Positions 63,896 to 64,000 of a DNA stretch of 64,000 nucleotides are shown here, in pieces. Position 1 is the stretch's first letter, and the number at the start of each line of letters is the position of its first letter. The DNA comes from Isochrysis galbana (lineage: Eukaryota > Haptophyta > Isochrysidales > Isochrysidaceae): assembly GCA_018136815.1 (NCBI GenBank), contig CM030940.1, forward strand, positions 753,418 to 817,417. The letters are read 5' to 3'. The translations under genes were made by a program, and so were the position numbers. The notes beneath the pieces were generated by a model that worked only from the letters and a program-made list of their open reading frames with translations, had not been told where the DNA came from and did no database searches.

Positions 63896-63985
63896 TGAGA
63901 GGCAGGGAGTAATGCATGGCTGCGAGGCGGAACGCAAGGCCGCGCGAGTGGCAAGCATATTAAAAACTTTTGTTCACTCATACAC
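63896..63985 (+). repeat. LINE 3'-tail terminus
   Basis: GAGGCGGAACGCAAGGCCGC, GCGAGTGGCAAGCATATTAA, then AAACTTTTG. A diverged copy of the retroelement 3' end, directly beside the R4 copy. Confidence 0.55.
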
Positions 63986-64000
63986 AGTTGCACATTATGT

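Overview
This is a nuclear window from a GC-rich, intron-bearing, repeat-laden protist, most likely a photosynthetic haptophyte-type alga. Five things suggest this. Genes have short spliceosomal introns, and two of these are GC-AG. Pyrimidine- or purine-rich tracts sit directly at gene 5' ends. One protein (FKBP) has a layered presequence of the kind used to reach a complex-plastid thylakoid lumen. There is a sphingolipid C9-methyltransferase. A tubulin polyglutamylase subunit implies flagella. The lineage call is inference; dinoflagellates or other chromists are not excluded. Only ATG was accepted as a start, and several longer reading frames here open with GTG or TTG.

Twelve conserved host loci were read, ten with complete models, by joining exons by hand so that every join keeps frame. 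In order: an intronless ABCG half-transporter (2123-3940, +); an orphan cytochrome b561-like exon (7637-7990, +); a four-GYF-domain protein (8947-11031, -); a roughly 1,400-residue protein joining a papain-like peptidase module, a U-box, a PH domain, a FYVE-like zinc finger, coiled coil and a Cys-rich tail (13763-18475, +); an Rxt3-like chromatin protein (21267-22524, +); a membrane-anchored GH3 beta-glycosidase with 8 exons (25221-29389, -); a PDZ-FKBP lumenal isomerase (31558-32722, +); mitochondrial uL15 (35956-36924, -); a UBA-domain protein (39003-40744, -); kinetochore Spc24 (45797-46775, +); tubulin polyglutamylase subunit TPGS2 (52470-53604, -); and a 9-exon sphingolipid C9-methyltransferase (58336-61076, +).

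The space between genes is mostly transposable elements. A non-LTR family has T-rich 3' ends, and two insertions carry perfect 16- and 17-bp target duplications. One of these (42050-43823) is a full-length element with only a gag-like ORF and a tail (HAL1-like). Non-autonomous hAT-type elements occur at 43966-44818 and 48249-49540, each with an 8-bp duplication and a matching unoccupied site elsewhere in the window. A third TIR element lies at 41046-41816, a small foldback element at 37010-37203, a decayed hAT transposase at 19446-19868 and a Mutator/Kolobok-like transposase fragment at 55294-56460. Several further repeat families, minisatellites and (GA)n/(CT)n tracts fill the rest.

The host genes do not form one pathway; they are ordinary dispersed housekeeping and accessory genes. 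The most interesting host locus is the peptidase/U-box/PH/FYVE protein, which would unite ubiquitin ligation and possible ubiquitin removal with membrane binding on one polypeptide. The richest structural signal is the nested transposon record between about 33 and 50 kb.
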